Source: Punica granatum (lineage: Eukaryota; Streptophyta; Magnoliopsida; Myrtales; Lythraceae). From it: a DNA stretch of 64,000 bases. Numbering within the stretch: the first letter of the stretch is position 1; every line of letters starts with the position of its first letter. This document shows, one piece after another, positions 34,625 through 53,500 of the stretch. Location of the stretch: NCBI RefSeq assembly GCF_007655135.1, contig NC_045130.1, positions 36,948,605 to 37,012,604 on the forward strand, in the 5' to 3' direction. The translations under genes were made by a program, and so were the position numbers. Under the pieces are notes generated by a model. It was not told the origin of the DNA. It did not search any database and saw only the letters and a program-made list of their open reading frames with translations.

Positions 34625-35116
34625 AATGTCACACTATGCAGTTAAAAATTTTAAAATATCGTGCAATTTGATAAAATTAATGCGTTACGTGATGAAAACT
34701 TTCAAAATATCATACCCTACCGAAATATTTCTAAGCTCCTGTTGTTCCTGTTGCTTGTCTTTCTGAAGGAATACAATAAGGGCCATAAAGCATGTGTTTT
34801 ACGTACGATTATTTCAACATGCCACGTACAACTCCTGAGAATGCCACATTTCCACCTCGGTAAAACCATCGCTGGAGAGCACTACAAGGCGTATTATGCA
34901 TAATACCACTAAAGATTCCATGTCGAGTACCTCATATAAGAGCATAATCACGTATCAACCGTCATATTTACACAGAGTCCCGAAATTCACCGTCATGACG
35001 TGTTTAAGGTTTCTAAGATAAGGCAGCACACCTTGGATAACGTGATACTTTGCACATGTACAAGCATATAGGGCTACTGAAACCAGTGTGTCTCTCTCTA
35101 GGAAGACCCTGACCAT
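34625..35116. other. Flank of the aspartic protease gene
   Basis: 3' flank of the protease gene (minus strand). A short open frame at 34661-34903 is not recognised. Confidence 0.4.
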
Positions 35117-40098
<4,982 letters not shown>

Positions 40099-40220
40099 TG
40101 AGGAGAATCAGCAGAGACGAGAGACGAAGCAGAGAACTTAGGCCGAGGAAGAGTGGAGAAAAGCAGCGGAAGGGGAGAGAGCTTGAAGAAGACGAAAAGC
40201 AAATGGAGATTCTTCTTTTG

Positions 40221-40998
40221 ATGCCTCCGTGCTCCCCAACGCCTGCGCGCCGTTGATGCATCATCGGACGGTTGGGGGAGATTCCGTCCACTTCCGAGTG
40301 GGCCACGTGGCGGCAATCCAGTGGTTTGCATGTTGACGGATTAAGCAAGCGCAAGGTGCGGTTGGCCTTTTGGACCACACTTGATGTGAAAATTACAAGA
40401 AAAAGGGTAGAAGATGTTTGACAAAAACAAAGTTGTAATTTACTCCATAGTCCATCCGTCTCGGACTAAACTAGGGGGAACTTGTTGCAAATACCAGAGT
40501 ACATGGAAAAAGGAAAAAAATAAAAGTTAATTTAGGGCCTTCTACGTAGGATTGGCAATTTTTAACATGAAATTATAACACGATATGGATACGATATGAA
40601 ATTAAATGGGTTCGAATTTTGCTAAATATGTTTGCGGTCTAAACGGATCAAATACTCATAATTAAACTGGTTGAACCCGTTCAACCTATATAAACACGAT
40701 TAAACCCATTTAATTAAAATGTGTTTTGTCGTGTTACTGAATTTATTCAACTATTTACTCGTTTATGAGCTTAGACCAAGTATGTGGTGATATTTTCATT
40801 GGATAATGGGTTTATTTTGTCAATTATTACTTTGCTATTCTTAATTTATTGCATGATTATCACTTTGTGCTCACAATTTAGTCGGTTTGAATGTGTCTAT
40901 CGTATTTAATAGCCTAAAAATTATAGGAATAGATTCATTTAAGGTATTTGTGTTCTATTGTGTAAGTATGTAAACATTACACAATTAGACACGCTTAA
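40221..40998. other. Upstream region of the aspartic protease gene
   Basis: Holds the presumed promoter on the minus strand, including a GCCACGTGGC palindrome near 40301-40310. The rest is AT-rich with no gene. An open frame at 40037-40378 is made of leader sequence. Confidence 0.45.
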
Positions 40999-41230
40999 GG
41001 TTGCGTTTGGTTTCATAATAGGATTTTAAAATCAGATTTTGATTTTGAAAAATAGTGGTATAAATGGAGTCCACTCTTTGACTTTGTATGAGTTATGTTG
41101 TTTTGTTGTGAAAAAAAATGGTATAAATGGGGCCCATTCTTTGACTTTGTCTGAGTTATTTTGTTTTGTAGTGGATAGAGTTAAGTTAGAATTGTGATTC
41201 TAAAATAACATTTTAAAACCAAACAGGACC
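40999..41230. mobile_element. Tourist-like MITE, family A, copy 3
   Basis: A 232-bp element with ends GGTTGCGTTTGGTTT and, on the other strand, GGTCCTGTTTGGTTT, flanked by TAA at 40996-40998 and 41231-41233. The TAA target duplication and terminal sequence are those of PIF/Harbinger-type Tourist MITEs. The interior carries two 'tctttgactttgt' blocks and matches, inverted, the copies at 1121 and 11318. No transposase. Confidence 0.85.
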
Positions 41231-43053
41231 TAATTAAACGGTTTAAATAGGTAGATCCAAGCCAAGCTGAGAATAATTGTGTCATATCCTGATTTAGGCA
41301 TTTTTTATATGAATCTGTTTTGACGCAATCCGTTTCTAATATATAATTTATAATAGTTTAATGACTTGATTTGATTCGATGATTATTTTAAGTTATATAT
41401 ACATCAAAGAATATCCATTTATTATGTCATTAAAGAGAAAATCTAAGTTGAATATCTAAGATACATGCATGATTGCATATAACACTCTATTATCATCATC
41501 ATCATTATTATTATTTTTGACTAATCAGTTATATTATTCATTGAAATGAGATAAAAAATTAAATTAGATTGGAAGATTATGAAATTTCTAATAAGCTACA
41601 TAACAAATTAAAAGGCAAATCTCTATAAATAGTATCCTGACATTAAGTAGCCTCTTTATGGCGGTCGATATATCCATTGAATTGATCAGTCAAAAGCAAA
41701 GGATGTTTCAACTATAAATTTACCAAATTCTGAAATTTCTAATAACTTATAGCAAATCAATAAATGTACACCGAACTTATGAATTATTTTTTTTCTATTT
41801 GGGGTTAATATTATTTCTTCTCCCACATTAATTAGATGATAGAACTAACGTATTTAATGCCTATTCAATTCCTTCAACATTTTCCTCATAAAAGTGAGAA
41901 AAGCTTTTAATGTTTATAATATCTTCTTTTTGGGAAAAAAAATCCAATCCTCTGCAGCTTCTTTCAATATAGTTCCTTTTATATTTTAATTTTTTTTCCT
42001 GTAAAGTAAGCTGAGATTAACTACCATATGAATATCTCGACTTATTCTTGATCACAACGTTGTCTTCCGAATAATTTTTAATATTTGCAAGATTATTCCT
42101 CATTCTCAGGACATTGTAATCTTAAAATAATGGAAGCCATTTTATTCTTCTATACTATGCATACATATAACAACAATTTTTAAACTCTATCACTTATCCA
42201 ATATATATGCAATTTTCTCTATAAAAAAATTGTGGAAGTCATTAATCATAATTTCAAGAGATCGAGTATTAAAAATTATTTCTCATCTCAATAATACACT
42301 TTTTTATGGACTCACACTTATACTCTTTTTCTTATGCAAGTTGTAACTACTTACTACATAACTGACACTTTCTTAATAATATATATGCAATTTCAATTTG
42401 TAAAAACATATATAAAGATAGAAAAATATATATTGTGAGTTTTTATAATTTACGATGCACAAAGAACAATGCCATTTATTATTTTATGACTCAATATTAA
42501 TAAGAAGTAGTTTACTGCTAGAAAGAGGGTTTTGCATTTGAGTTAAAATTTTAATCAATTAACAAATTTTGCAATCGAAACATATAGTTTTTTTAACTTA
42601 TAATAAGATTACAACCGTGAATTCTACATTTTATCTCTGTAAAAATAAATCATGTGTTGTATTATTGCTCATACTGGTAATCCAATATATTTATTAAAAC
42701 AACAACTTCATATTTCGACTTATAATTCAAAGAAATACTTTCATAGTTAAATTTTCCTTTCAACTTTCACATCCATATAATCTAACAATATTCGAAACAA
42801 ACATCCCCTTATTGGACACAATCTCCTCCCCCCCAAGAATCATTTTTTCCCTTTTTCCTCCTTGAACTCCTCTCATTCACCATTTTAAAGCCCTTCTTTA
42901 TTTCTTTTTGACCAACTTCGACTCACAATTACTTCTTCACTTCGAGCTCATAATTTATTTCATTGAAAGAGTTCTCAGAAATATCAGATTACAAGATGCG
43001 TTCAAAGGTGCTTGGTAATTCTATTATCATCGAAGCATGGTAATAATGCCATT
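41231..43053. other. AT-rich intergenic DNA
   Basis: About 1.8 kb of strongly AT-rich sequence with an (ATC)n/(ATT)n run near 41491-41515. No gene or paired transposon ends recognised. Confidence 0.4.
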
Positions 43054-46000
43054 ATGGCCGAAGCTTTCAACATTGTCCATAAGAAAAACCAGAGAATGCG
43101 AATGGAGTTTTGGGACGTCCTGAGCGATCATAGTCGGGAACTTGCTCTTTTTGTTCTTGCCAAGGTAATTAAATGTTTTTTACTTTTAGAAAAATCTTAT
43201 CCAGATATTGTTGCAGTCCTTTGTGAATCGATTTTGCGAAACTATCAATTTTTATGCATTGATCCTTATATGTCTGGAACTATGGAACATTCCTCAGCTT
43301 TAGATACAGAGACGCGAGCTTCAGACGGGACGTATCTCTTCTGTTTGCCGTATGATGATGGATCAATTTTCATATGTCAATCTCAAATGTCAGATTTCGA
43401 TAAAAAGTGCTCAGGCCATTAGATGTTTTGAAGATGAGAAACGTATGTATTGATACCATATTTCAAGAGTATCGGTTCATTCCGAATGGTAAAAACTTAT
43501 GCGACTGTTTTTATAGTCCTTTGTACTAAAGAAAAGAGTCCTACTGTTTTCTTCTTTGTTTTTGCTAAGTAGAAAACAGTCCTACTTGTGCTTTCAAATT
43601 ACAACAATTGATACTATCTATGCTTATTACCCTTTTGTTTTTCTTCCAGTATTATATTTTTATTGATTTTCTTGGCTACCATGATGCTCACAAAGCTAAA
43701 CATAAAAAAAGGAATGGAATGACTGCATGGGCACATCAAGGGAGTTGTATATGCATATTTAGACACATATATTATACTACTTTTAACACATGTATATTAG
43801 CCATGCTAGAAGAGTTCTACCATCTTAACGGGTCGATCCCACTCAAATTGGATTAGTCAAGCTCTGTTGAGTTTTCGGATAACGGCGTACCCATTAAAGA
43901 AAAAATGGAATGTCAAACATTAGTGTCCTTTTCTTCTGTAAAAAGATATTGGCTTTTGGTACCGATAATATCCACCAAATTTTTTTAAAAAAAATCCAGA
44001 AATAGTTGATTTTGTAAATGAAAATCAGAAAATCCGAAGAGACATCTTATGGACCATGGAAAGTCACCCTCGGGACACCAATGTGCCACCCGCCAGTGAC
44101 TTTCTTCGATGACCGCCACGGATGGTGCTTTGGATTAGTTCATCGTAGCAAGCTCGGTGCACAGGTGGACTATTTCTCAGGTTGATAATGGGGGCAATAT
44201 TCATCGGGAATTTCCCTGTATCTTGCAGGACAACGAGATTCATCAGGAGCTGGGTCCAGTACTATGCAGTTCACCCGCAGCTGTTCTGATCATCTCTCAT
44301 GTGATTGTGATGATGCTCAACTGTTCGGCTAAGGTTCGGTAACTTCCAACTGTCTTAAGATTCGTAGTCTGACATTCTTTTATCTCGTCACTGTTTCCCG
44401 GATGTATACGCAGCGTACCGCCTGCTGCGGTTCCGGTCATCTTGGAAGGAATTTGCAAAAGAGCTTCTGATGCTCTAGTCCTGCTCAAGGTCACTCTTTC
44501 GCATAACTCGAATCTCGTTTCTTTATTATATTCTAAAACATTTTATAGTCAAAAGATATTTTAGCCAGGGCAGTTGTTAGTAGCTCAAGGTAGTCGATTG
44601 CTTGGCATGCTCGTTAGAGGCATTCAGAATATAGGCACAAACGCATGTTTCAGTTGCCACCAAGTGTATAATGGATTCATATTTGTTTTTCTTGCGGTGA
44701 TGGCATCTCATCCCGATACGAGGATGCTGCTGTTTGCTAGTAAGTGCTCGAAACTGTTACATTCGAGAGTAAAGTTGAAAGGATGCAATTGAGTTGGTGT
44801 CCGGACATTGTTTACCTGAATTAAGTTCATAGATAGTTATTTGGTTGTTTTAATTGTGGGATCTCATGACTCTTTTCTAACCGAAGCGACATTTTGCAGC
44901 TAAAAATTACAAATTATATGATGCCGTTTTCTGGAAATCTCGGACTGTAGAAGGCCCTATGAACTCCTCAGGTTCAGCTGCTTGGGCATTATCAGCGCCT
45001 TAGTCCGACATCGTCATATTCTATTGACGAAATGCAGCACCCTTTTCTAATTATTTCTGGAATCCTTGAGTTATTCTAATTGAGCAGTTCTTCAGCAAGG
45101 GGATTTCCGATTTCTAAGTTTATGCCGAACATATATTCATTATCAGTGGTGCTGATACTTGGTAAAACTATATCTATATTGTTTTTTCAATTGCAGGACG
45201 ATGATGAGGAGATTGTCGCGTGTCTTCTTAAAACTAAACTGTTTCCTGTTGTTCTTCATTGCCCGGAACGAGGCCATGGATACACAGACTGTGAGAGCTC
45301 CAACCTTTTCAATATCTCTTTTTCCATCCTACTTAATTTCTTCGGTATGGTAAGACGTGTACTATGGTATATAGGGAAAATGAGGATGTTTTTTAGCATC
45401 AATCAGAATAGAATATGTCACAAGCTTATAACTTGTACGAATATTACTCGATGCGTGGAATCTTATATGTCCACAGGTGGCGGCGTTCATTTTCTTTAGG
45501 ATCTTAATGCATGACTCAGGGCTAAGTTACTGCTGCCTTCTTCCTGATCGTTTCTCTGCAATATGCCGTACTCTTGCAATTGTCGTCTGCGGGCTTGGTC
45601 TTGAGCCTCACCGCTTGCTTCTGAGCAGCGTTGTTGGCTGCTATTTAAGGCTTTCCAAGCATCCAAGGTCAGTAAACTACTCCACGGCTCATCTTGATCT
45701 TCGGTTCTGGTCTCTTTAACTTAGCTAAGTTTTTTCCATTCGTTCCTAAGAGCTGGAAAGACGTCCTGAGTTTCATTTTTACTCGAAATGGAGGGCATGT
45801 GATGGACTTATGATTTGCCTTCCTCAGAGATTTCACTTGGACTGCCAGATTCCAAGCGAGTCATACAATGGACCTTTCACCTTGGATTTAGAACTTGTAA
45901 TATCGCAACCGGCATTAGTTCACGAGGGATTCATACTCATGGATACACTTCTGTTGAGCCGTAAATCAGCAACATAGCGTGAAAATAGTGTTTGAATTTA

Positions 46001-46315
46001 TTTCAAAATGTTTGACAGAGCAACTGAGGATCAATTCTGATCTTTGAAATTGTGATCTCACGCCTCTTTAATTTTGATATTTCAGGATGACCTGACAATA
46101 GCAGAGTGGGCTCGGCAGGTCCGTGTGAATGTTGCTCATGGACACTATTATCGCCCGATAGTTACAGACAACACCCTGAGGCGCTTCGACAGAGCTTTGC
46201 TGCAATGCTCGAACTTGAGAGATGACTCTGCCGAGATTTACTTCGACAGCGATTGTTACTGTTGTTGTAGTTCCTGTGTAGTGCTGCCTGATCATGCTCA
46301 AAACATGAAAGACTA
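43054..46315 (+). pseudogene. CNOT9/Rcd1-like gene, diverged and probably non-functional
   Basis: Segments in family order resemble CNOT9 (the Rcd1/CAF40 armadillo-type subunit of CCR4-NOT): 43054-43164 (..RELALFVLAK), 44229-44338 (NEIHQELGPVL..), 44414-44489 (VPPAAVPV..SDALVLLK), 44697-44739 (VMASHPDTRMLLF), 44900 onward (..YELLRFSCLGIISAL), 45197 onward (DDDEEIVACLLKTKLFPVV), 45477-45667 (VAAFIFFRILMHDSGL..VVGCYLRLSKHPR) and 46086 onward (DDLTIAEWARQV). The first three exons join in frame with good splice sites. After that, damage shows: the acceptor before 44697 reads GCG instead of CAG, the exon at 44900 needs a one-base shift to continue, and the junction to 45477 is one base out. An assembly error or a divergent functional copy is possible, but several independent lesions favour a pseudogene. 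Confidence 0.62.
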
Positions 46316-47008
46316 GGTTTCGAACATCCTTATGTTTATCGGTCGTGGATTTGGAGACGATTTAACAAATAAAAAGCTTACAGCGCGACTTCTGTCTCGT
46401 GGAGTCATGTCATCTGATACTTGCCAGTATCCAGAAAGCTCGGCGACACTGAAACTCCTATATATTCTACCATCGATGTTGCATAGTTGGTGTTGCACTA
46501 CAAATCCCGATCGATGAAATTTGAGTCATAAATAACCCCAAGGAAGGAGTAGTTCTATTCTTGCCCGTCCAGGTAAGAAACTGTCGGCCCTACTGTGAAA
46601 ACTTTCCCAAGTCATGAATTTCGATATTTTTTTCACGTCATACTGGTCAATTTTAACTAATAAATTGAGGATATTTCATGTTCTCACCGAACAGATTAAG
46701 AATTTGAGAAAAAAAAAATTGAACCATGTGGCTTAGCCGTAAACAAATTAATATAGTTAAGTCGATATCCGAACGAGATTAGTTTGTGCTCGTGATTGAA
46801 CTGAAAACGGAAAATCAAAGATATATGGGCGGAGTCAAAGTGCAGTAGCCTACCGACACAATAGAACTGTGCAGATCAGAGAGGGAGAAGGTGAGGTCAG
46901 AGCACCAGATCGCTGTCCGCCGGACAAAGCTTCGACGCGGTTCGCAGTAGTCGACAGAGCTTCGTTCTCCGCTCCCTCCCGCTGAGCTCAGAGAGAGAGA
47001 GGGCGGTT
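46316..47008. other. Intergenic DNA and 5' flank of the DUF1068 gene
   Basis: No gene. The last roughly 150 bases before 47009 are GC-richer, with a GA-repeat (gagagagagag near 46990-46999), a typical plant 5'UTR feature. Confidence 0.5.
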
Positions 47009-49669
47009 ATGGCGTTGAATCAAGCTCGAGCTTGTACTCCGTTGCTGGTCCGGGTCGGATTAGGAGTAGTCGGCCTCTGCATCATCGGTTACATCCTCGG
47101 TCCGCCTCTGTACTGGCATTTCATGGAGGGGATCGCCGCTTTCAGCCACTCGTCTTCTCCCGCCTGCTCTCCCTGCGAGTGCGATTGCTCTTCTCAGCCT
47201 CTGCTCTCCATACCTGAAGGTACCTCGATTCATAACCCGCCGGATCTGATCTTCGTTCCACGCCTGCAGTTCTAGCTCCCCGAATCCGTTTAGATCCGTT
47301 CGCATCTTGTCCTCATTTCGCCTTAGGCTGTGCATTCTTCATATATGAAAACTTGTAGAGATTAATCTCGTGTCGTGCTCCAGTAAATGCTGTGGTCACT
47401 GTGTTGTTTCCGATTGGTTGCGCGAAGTGATCTCCACGCTTTTCCTGTTTCCTATCCTGCTGGCTAGACAAGCTTGCTTGGAGATAGGTAGGAGTTTAGT
47501 ATGTCTTTGCGAGCTCTTCTTTCAGGTTTTTCTTGCTTCGAAATTCAACTCGGAATTGCAATTGTCGACTCAATCTATGTAATTGTAGCGAAAATTTCAT
47601 TAGTTAGGCAGTTCTTAAGTTGGGTAATGACTAATGAACACCGTGTTGACCATGGTAGATTAATCACTAGTCTTCCTGCCAAACGTAGAATCTGTGCTCA
47701 ATGCATCGATAAGCTGATGGATTATCATCATGATTATCCCACTGTTTGGTGTAGATAATTGGGGATTTTGCATATGCTGGTATGCGAATAGTATAAGCTG
47801 CGGGCACCTAGGAATCATTTGGGATCTTATAAAAGCTATCGCTAGCATACTGATAATATAAGCTGTAGGCAGTTACAGCTGGGTAATTCATTTATTTCAA
47901 CTATGATATGCAGAGAAGATTTATGCTCCTGGAGCTTAACTATTTAGTTGACACTTGACCCCAGATCGTCACTGTATGGTATAACTTAATGGTTTCTTCT
48001 CCATCTCGATCACAAAGAGGCCTTTCTTTACCTTATTTTGTCAGTTTCCTTAGCTGGCTTGTATTTTCTTGCCGATGTTATACCTGCAGATGCCATTAGA
48101 AATGACTCGACGGAATGTAAGCGAGAAATAGCTGCATTACTTTTTTATTGCAAGAAAAGTACGTAGGGTTTCTTGATGTTAGATTCAAACATGTTTCTAA
48201 CAATCATGTAGTGTAGGTTCCATCTTCATTTATCTTATTATTGCCAGCGAGAGTTCCCTCATGTTTTTTATTGCTAGATTCTACTCTTACACATTCACAG
48301 CTTTTTTTTTTCTTTCCTTTGGGCCATGACATCATGTCTTTTAACATTGACATCAGCATAGGAAAACAGTATCAAAAGGATATATATAATTCCAGTGTCT
48401 ATTCGCTTCAGTGCTGCTAGTCACAATTGATGGAATTGGGCAGTGAACTTGTAGGACTTATAAGCTAATCATATGATATAACTAAGTCAATGCTCTGATG
48501 CTGCTAGTTAGAACACGCGGAGTAATGCCGTATGAGTGGACGATTTTTTGTGGTTGGATTCTTAAGTGGCACAAAACTTTAAAGGGAATAGTGCACATCT
48601 TTTTGAATAGTGCATATCTTGTGTGAAAGTTTTTCTCATATCTGACTGTATTGTCATTTATATGCTTCTACATATATGCAGCTGCAAGAAAAAGTATTCC
48701 AGTTGCACCTAATGCTGCTTTTGTCCAATCTCCATGCCATTATTTAGTTTCTAGCTTGCAAGTGTACCTACCATGTTTAAAAGTTTATATTTAAAATGGT
48801 GCATTTGCTGATTTATTGACTTAAGTCTGTCTCCAATTTTCTTTTGCAGCACTGAGCAATGGTTCCTTTGCAGGTTAGTTTTCTCTAACAGAGTTTATTA
48901 TGGAGACTGACTTTTATTCAAGATATGTGAAAATTCAAGTGAAGATACATGCGCCTGATTTATTTTATGCATCATTCAGTTTAAGACAAGCCCGTCTTTC
49001 CTTTGATTGTAAACTCGCCTTTTGAAGTTTGTAGCTCTAATGCATATATGGCACCTTGTTTTACTGTCAACAAGAAAAGAAGCATACAGATTATTGGCTG
49101 ATCTGTCCGTCTTTCAATTTGAGCCTTTACCTGTGATTTTCCATTTTGAAGTTTAGCTTCACCCGATCCAACAGACATGATGTACTTAAGTGTTAGAAAT
49201 GATGGATATGCATGCTAACATTAGCAAAAAGTCCTTTCCCAAAGTTCAGGCATTTCTAACTTGAATGCAGCTTGCAGTTGTGAAAATGATGAATTGACAA
49301 TGGTTGACTGAAGTTTTCCTTGCTAATACCTGTCACTTTGCTTGTCATCTCGCAGACTGTGTAAAGCATGATCCCGAGGTTGGTGAAGTCACAGAGAAGA
49401 ATTACGCTGACCTGCTATCCGAAGAACTAAAACTTCGAGAAGTTGAAGCCTTGGAAAGTCAGAGGCGCGCTGACATGGCTCTGCTCGAAGCCAAGAAGTT
49501 AACATCGCAGTATCAGAAAGAGGCAGACAAGTGCAACTCAGGTATGGAAACGTGTGAAGAAGCACGAGAAAAGGCTGAAGCCACATTAGCAGCACAGAAG
49601 AAGCTGACTGCAATGTGGGAACTGAGGGCTCGTCAAAGAGGATGGAAAGAAGGGATCGCAAAGTCCTAG
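47009..49669 (+). CDS. DUF1068 membrane-anchored coiled-coil protein
   Basis: Three exons: 47009-47219, 48850-48873 (only 24 nt) and 49356-49669, giving 182 residues in frame. One membrane helix near the N-terminus (about residues 14-36, VRVGLGVVGLCIIGYILG) is followed by a Cys-rich stretch (CSPCECDCSS) and the family block ADCVKHDPEVGEVTEKNYAD. The second half is a charged helix or coiled coil (EELKLREVEALESQRRADMA onward) ending in ARQRGWKEGIAKS. The protein matches the plant family DUF1068 from memory; its biochemical role is not established. The first intron is long (1,630 nt). Its neighbour on the right is CAP-H, as I recall for Arabidopsis At2g32580-At2g32590. Confidence 0.88.
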
Positions 49670-50557
49670 TCTCATGGAAGTGTCCAGTCTGCATAGAAGA
49701 GAGGAGCTCTCAGCCTCGGGCTATACTATACCGTCTGATGAAGGCCTGCCAAAAGGTAATCCTCACAATCTACTAAATGATGGGAAGTTTTGCAAACTTA
49801 TTGCCATTCGTAGTTATATTCCTTGAGGTGACTAGGCCAATCCGAGGGGAGAAAAGCCAGTCCACACGGAAGGCCGTCGCCCCAATTGTTATATTGATGT
49901 CATAGTTTAGAGCTATATGCCTGGACTGTCATAAGGCATGGCAAGGTTATAATTGTTGCTCGTGTTAAGTTATAAGCCTTCAATAGTCTTTGCATATAAT
50001 GTACTACGGGATTTTATATCAAATCATTCATTGCCATGAATTCTTTCCTCATAGATAACACCCGCCACTAAGAATAATTGTAATTGTAAACTGAACGTGT
50101 CATTTGCTGCTTTAGCTTTTCTCATTTTTCTTTTCTTTTTTTCTTTTTGTTTGTAATAATTTTTGGGATACGATTATCATCCTGGACCGAGGAGGCCCAT
50201 TAGAGTCGAGAATCAAAATGGGCCCACAAAACCTGCCGATCCTGGCCCATGATCACTACAAGTAAATGCGGATCCAGTGTTTTTCATTAAGATGCATGAT
50301 CACTGCCTCTGTAAGACGCATGATCACAAATGTAAATAAAACACGGGCTAAACTCTTAAAGGGTCGATAAATCAAATCCCCGATCACAACCAAATTTTCA
50401 ACCGTAATCACCAGAACCTTCTAGCTTCAGAGCAATTCCATATACATGAAGTCGATCGAAGAGTCATTGGATAATTTACAAACAAAAATACAACACCCAC
50501 ATTGATAAAACACTCCTCGAGAGCACCAAAACATTAATGGTTCATCGTGCGGAATCA
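49670..50557. other. Convergent 3' flanks of DUF1068 and CAP-H
   Basis: The two genes face each other here. No further gene is seen, and the T-rich runs near 50125-50160 are low complexity. Confidence 0.5.
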
Positions 50558-53500
50558 CTAGCCATGGTTACTGGTAGTCGTTACAGGACGATGAAGATGG
50601 ATGCTGAGATCATCCAAGTTAGGGCAACCATTTATTGTCAACCCGTGCTCGTTGGCCAGATGCAGGAGGCAGATGAAACACAAGTGAGGGGAGACGTCAC
50701 CAGTCGCAGCAGCTCTGCAGTCTGCAGGAAAGCTAGCTAAAATCTGCTTGAACGAGACACCATCTTCCAGGCCCTTCTTTAGCATAAAGAAAACGGAAAC
50801 ATGATGATTACTGTTTATTCTTTCGATAATAGAGAGAGGCACCACATACGAGTTTCATTAACTAATGTACCTGAACGGACGTGTCGAAAGTTCTTTGTGT
50901 GTGGTCCCATAGAGTCTCCTTCAATGCCTGGACATCTACTTGTTTAGAGGTCTTGTCATACTGCACTTCAATTTTGTTTACCTGAATTTTGGATGAGTGA
51001 AAAGGGGAAAGTATAACAGTTAGGACAACAAAACAGGGCAATCCTTTATTTTTCAGATGCTCTATCTGGATGACTGTTGAGGTCATTTATACCCAAAAAA
51101 AAAACAAAAAAACAAAAACAAAAGAGAGACAAATCGTATGACCAACCTGGCGAGGCTGAGAAACAAGAGTGTCGAGTCCATCTTCTGCATCACTGTGATC
51201 GTTTCCATCATCAAACGGTCCACCGAACACACTTTCACCATCCCAAGATGTTGATGGTCCATAATCATCACAAGGTTGCCCCAATCCATCTGAAATTTAA
51301 GCAAGGCTTCCTCATCCACAGCAACAGACGAATTTAATATGCAGCAAGAACCATGGAGTTTTGCCTTAGAAAAGAAAAAATGAATACCTGACTTCTTTCG
51401 TCGTCTCCTCCCAAGGCACTATCCCAAGCAAAAATTTTGAAAAATAAAAAATAAAAAAAATTAGGGATGCATGAGGGTGATTTATGGGATAAAATTGTAA
51501 GCAGATTGAAAATTCATTAGGAGCAAGCCTACCATCACTTTTGGAAGAAGAAATAGTTTGACCAGATCCTCGGGTTGGTAATGGCAATCTTCTGGAAGTT
51601 TTGTGTTACATGGTACTCGATTAGCAGGCAGTAATAACGACTTAGGGTTCTTGGGAGGAGCAAAGATGTGTGTCCAATCCTTGTCCAAGGAAGCTGTAAA
51701 GTCAAGCTCGGGTTCTGCTTGTTTCTTATTCCTCGGCTTCTTAGATGTAACAGTTGAACCGTTTTCAGGAGCTTGCTTTTCCTCTAAACCTATAAGCAGA
51801 CTCAATGAATGTTATGTTAACCTTGCCCAACAGAAAAAGAAGTCGATAAAGCCACCTATTACCGCATCAGCCATACCTTTAGGTTTACGGTACTTCCAAT
51901 GGTCGGGCCCCGCCCAAGCATTCTGCTTGGTATTCATCCCCAAACTAAGAAAGAGATAGCCTTCAACTTCCTCTGATTCATCCTCTGTTTCAGGCCCACG
52001 AAAACCAAGATTTTCATTTTCCTGCAAAGATTTTCACAGCTCATGAGCAAATGATTTGGTCATTGCTGACTTAAAATGCTCGAAGACAATGGACATATCA
52101 GAAGTTCAAAAGTGGCATGACTATATCCATGGAGCATACCTCAATATGACTGGGAACAGCGGGATCCCCAAAGCTGGTGTCTCCATCACCTACATCAGCA
52201 TCATCATATTGATGGAAATCCCAGTTGCTCCCATTGTCAAATGAATCAGCAACAAATTCACCACCATTAGGCAAAACTGTATCCTCTTGTCCTTCTGTCT
52301 CCTCTAATGAAGATGTGGCTTCTGTTGGTCTTCTATTATCTTCATCAAATTGGCTCACTATTGTACAGAGGGTCGGTGAGATCTCAGCCTTCATTCGCAT
52401 GTTTGTTACCATCTGTTCAGCATTTTCTACAAAGAGAACAGGGTATGAGGGTAACTACAGGGAAAACATAATTACACGACAATATATTAGATGCCAGGAA
52501 TAAAATAGAAATATTACCCTAGCAACACACCTTTAGCGAAAGAAAGATCAACTGTCTCTGACTTATCTTGCTGCGAATTGCATGGGATGCACTTCCCAGG
52601 TACTTCCATAGAGTCAAACAGTACTGCGCACTTGCCAAAGACACCAAGGTTATTCAACAATAACCCCTTTGCTCCGCCTTCATCGAATTGTGCAGATGTC
52701 TGATGGTATAATGGATCCACTGCAAATGCAACTGAAAATGGAGGAAGAAAATCATGAGAAATTCTAACCCAGATACCATAGTGCTAAGAAAGGAAAAGGA
52801 GAATGTGCAATCACCATCAAGTTTCTTTAAGTTGAGAGCCTCGAAGGATGATTCAAGTGTTGATAATGGTGAGAGCTGCATGGAAGGGCTTCTGTTAGCT
52901 TATAATTTTGTGTCCAGGCAATTCATTCACAGTTTTTCTTGAAACAAACTGCCAATAGCTCTAGTTAGTAACTCCACTATACAGGTCAAGGTTAGAACTC
53001 AAACCTTTCTGTCGGTTTCTTTCTTCTGATGGCCCTCTTCATGTCCTCCACCAACAGGCCCGTCCTCAACATCATCTGCCATTACAGGAAGCAGTGAATT
53101 CAGAGGCAAAAGACATGAAAAAGTGACAAGGTTATGATTAAATCTTGCAAATAGTACAGACCCTTTGCTGAATATATTTCTATAGGAGGGAATCATGTGA
53201 TTCCATGTGCAAAGGAAGAATTACGAAACATGCTTCACTTTCTGCCAGAATGCTAGACAAGTAAGTCTAACCTGGTTCATCAACTTGCCCAGCTCTATTG
53301 ATCCCTCCAAGGACTTTATAGGCCTCTGAGTGTACTGAGTCGACTCTTAATGAATATATCTTAACCCCGGCTTCCAAGGTGCAACTTGCCTGGATATAGT
53401 ATATGCAAATAAAGGAGATCTATATGACAAATTCCCAATTTAAAATACAGGGAGTCGGTGTAAATAACATAAAGGACCTTGGAGTTATCACCTTCAAAAT

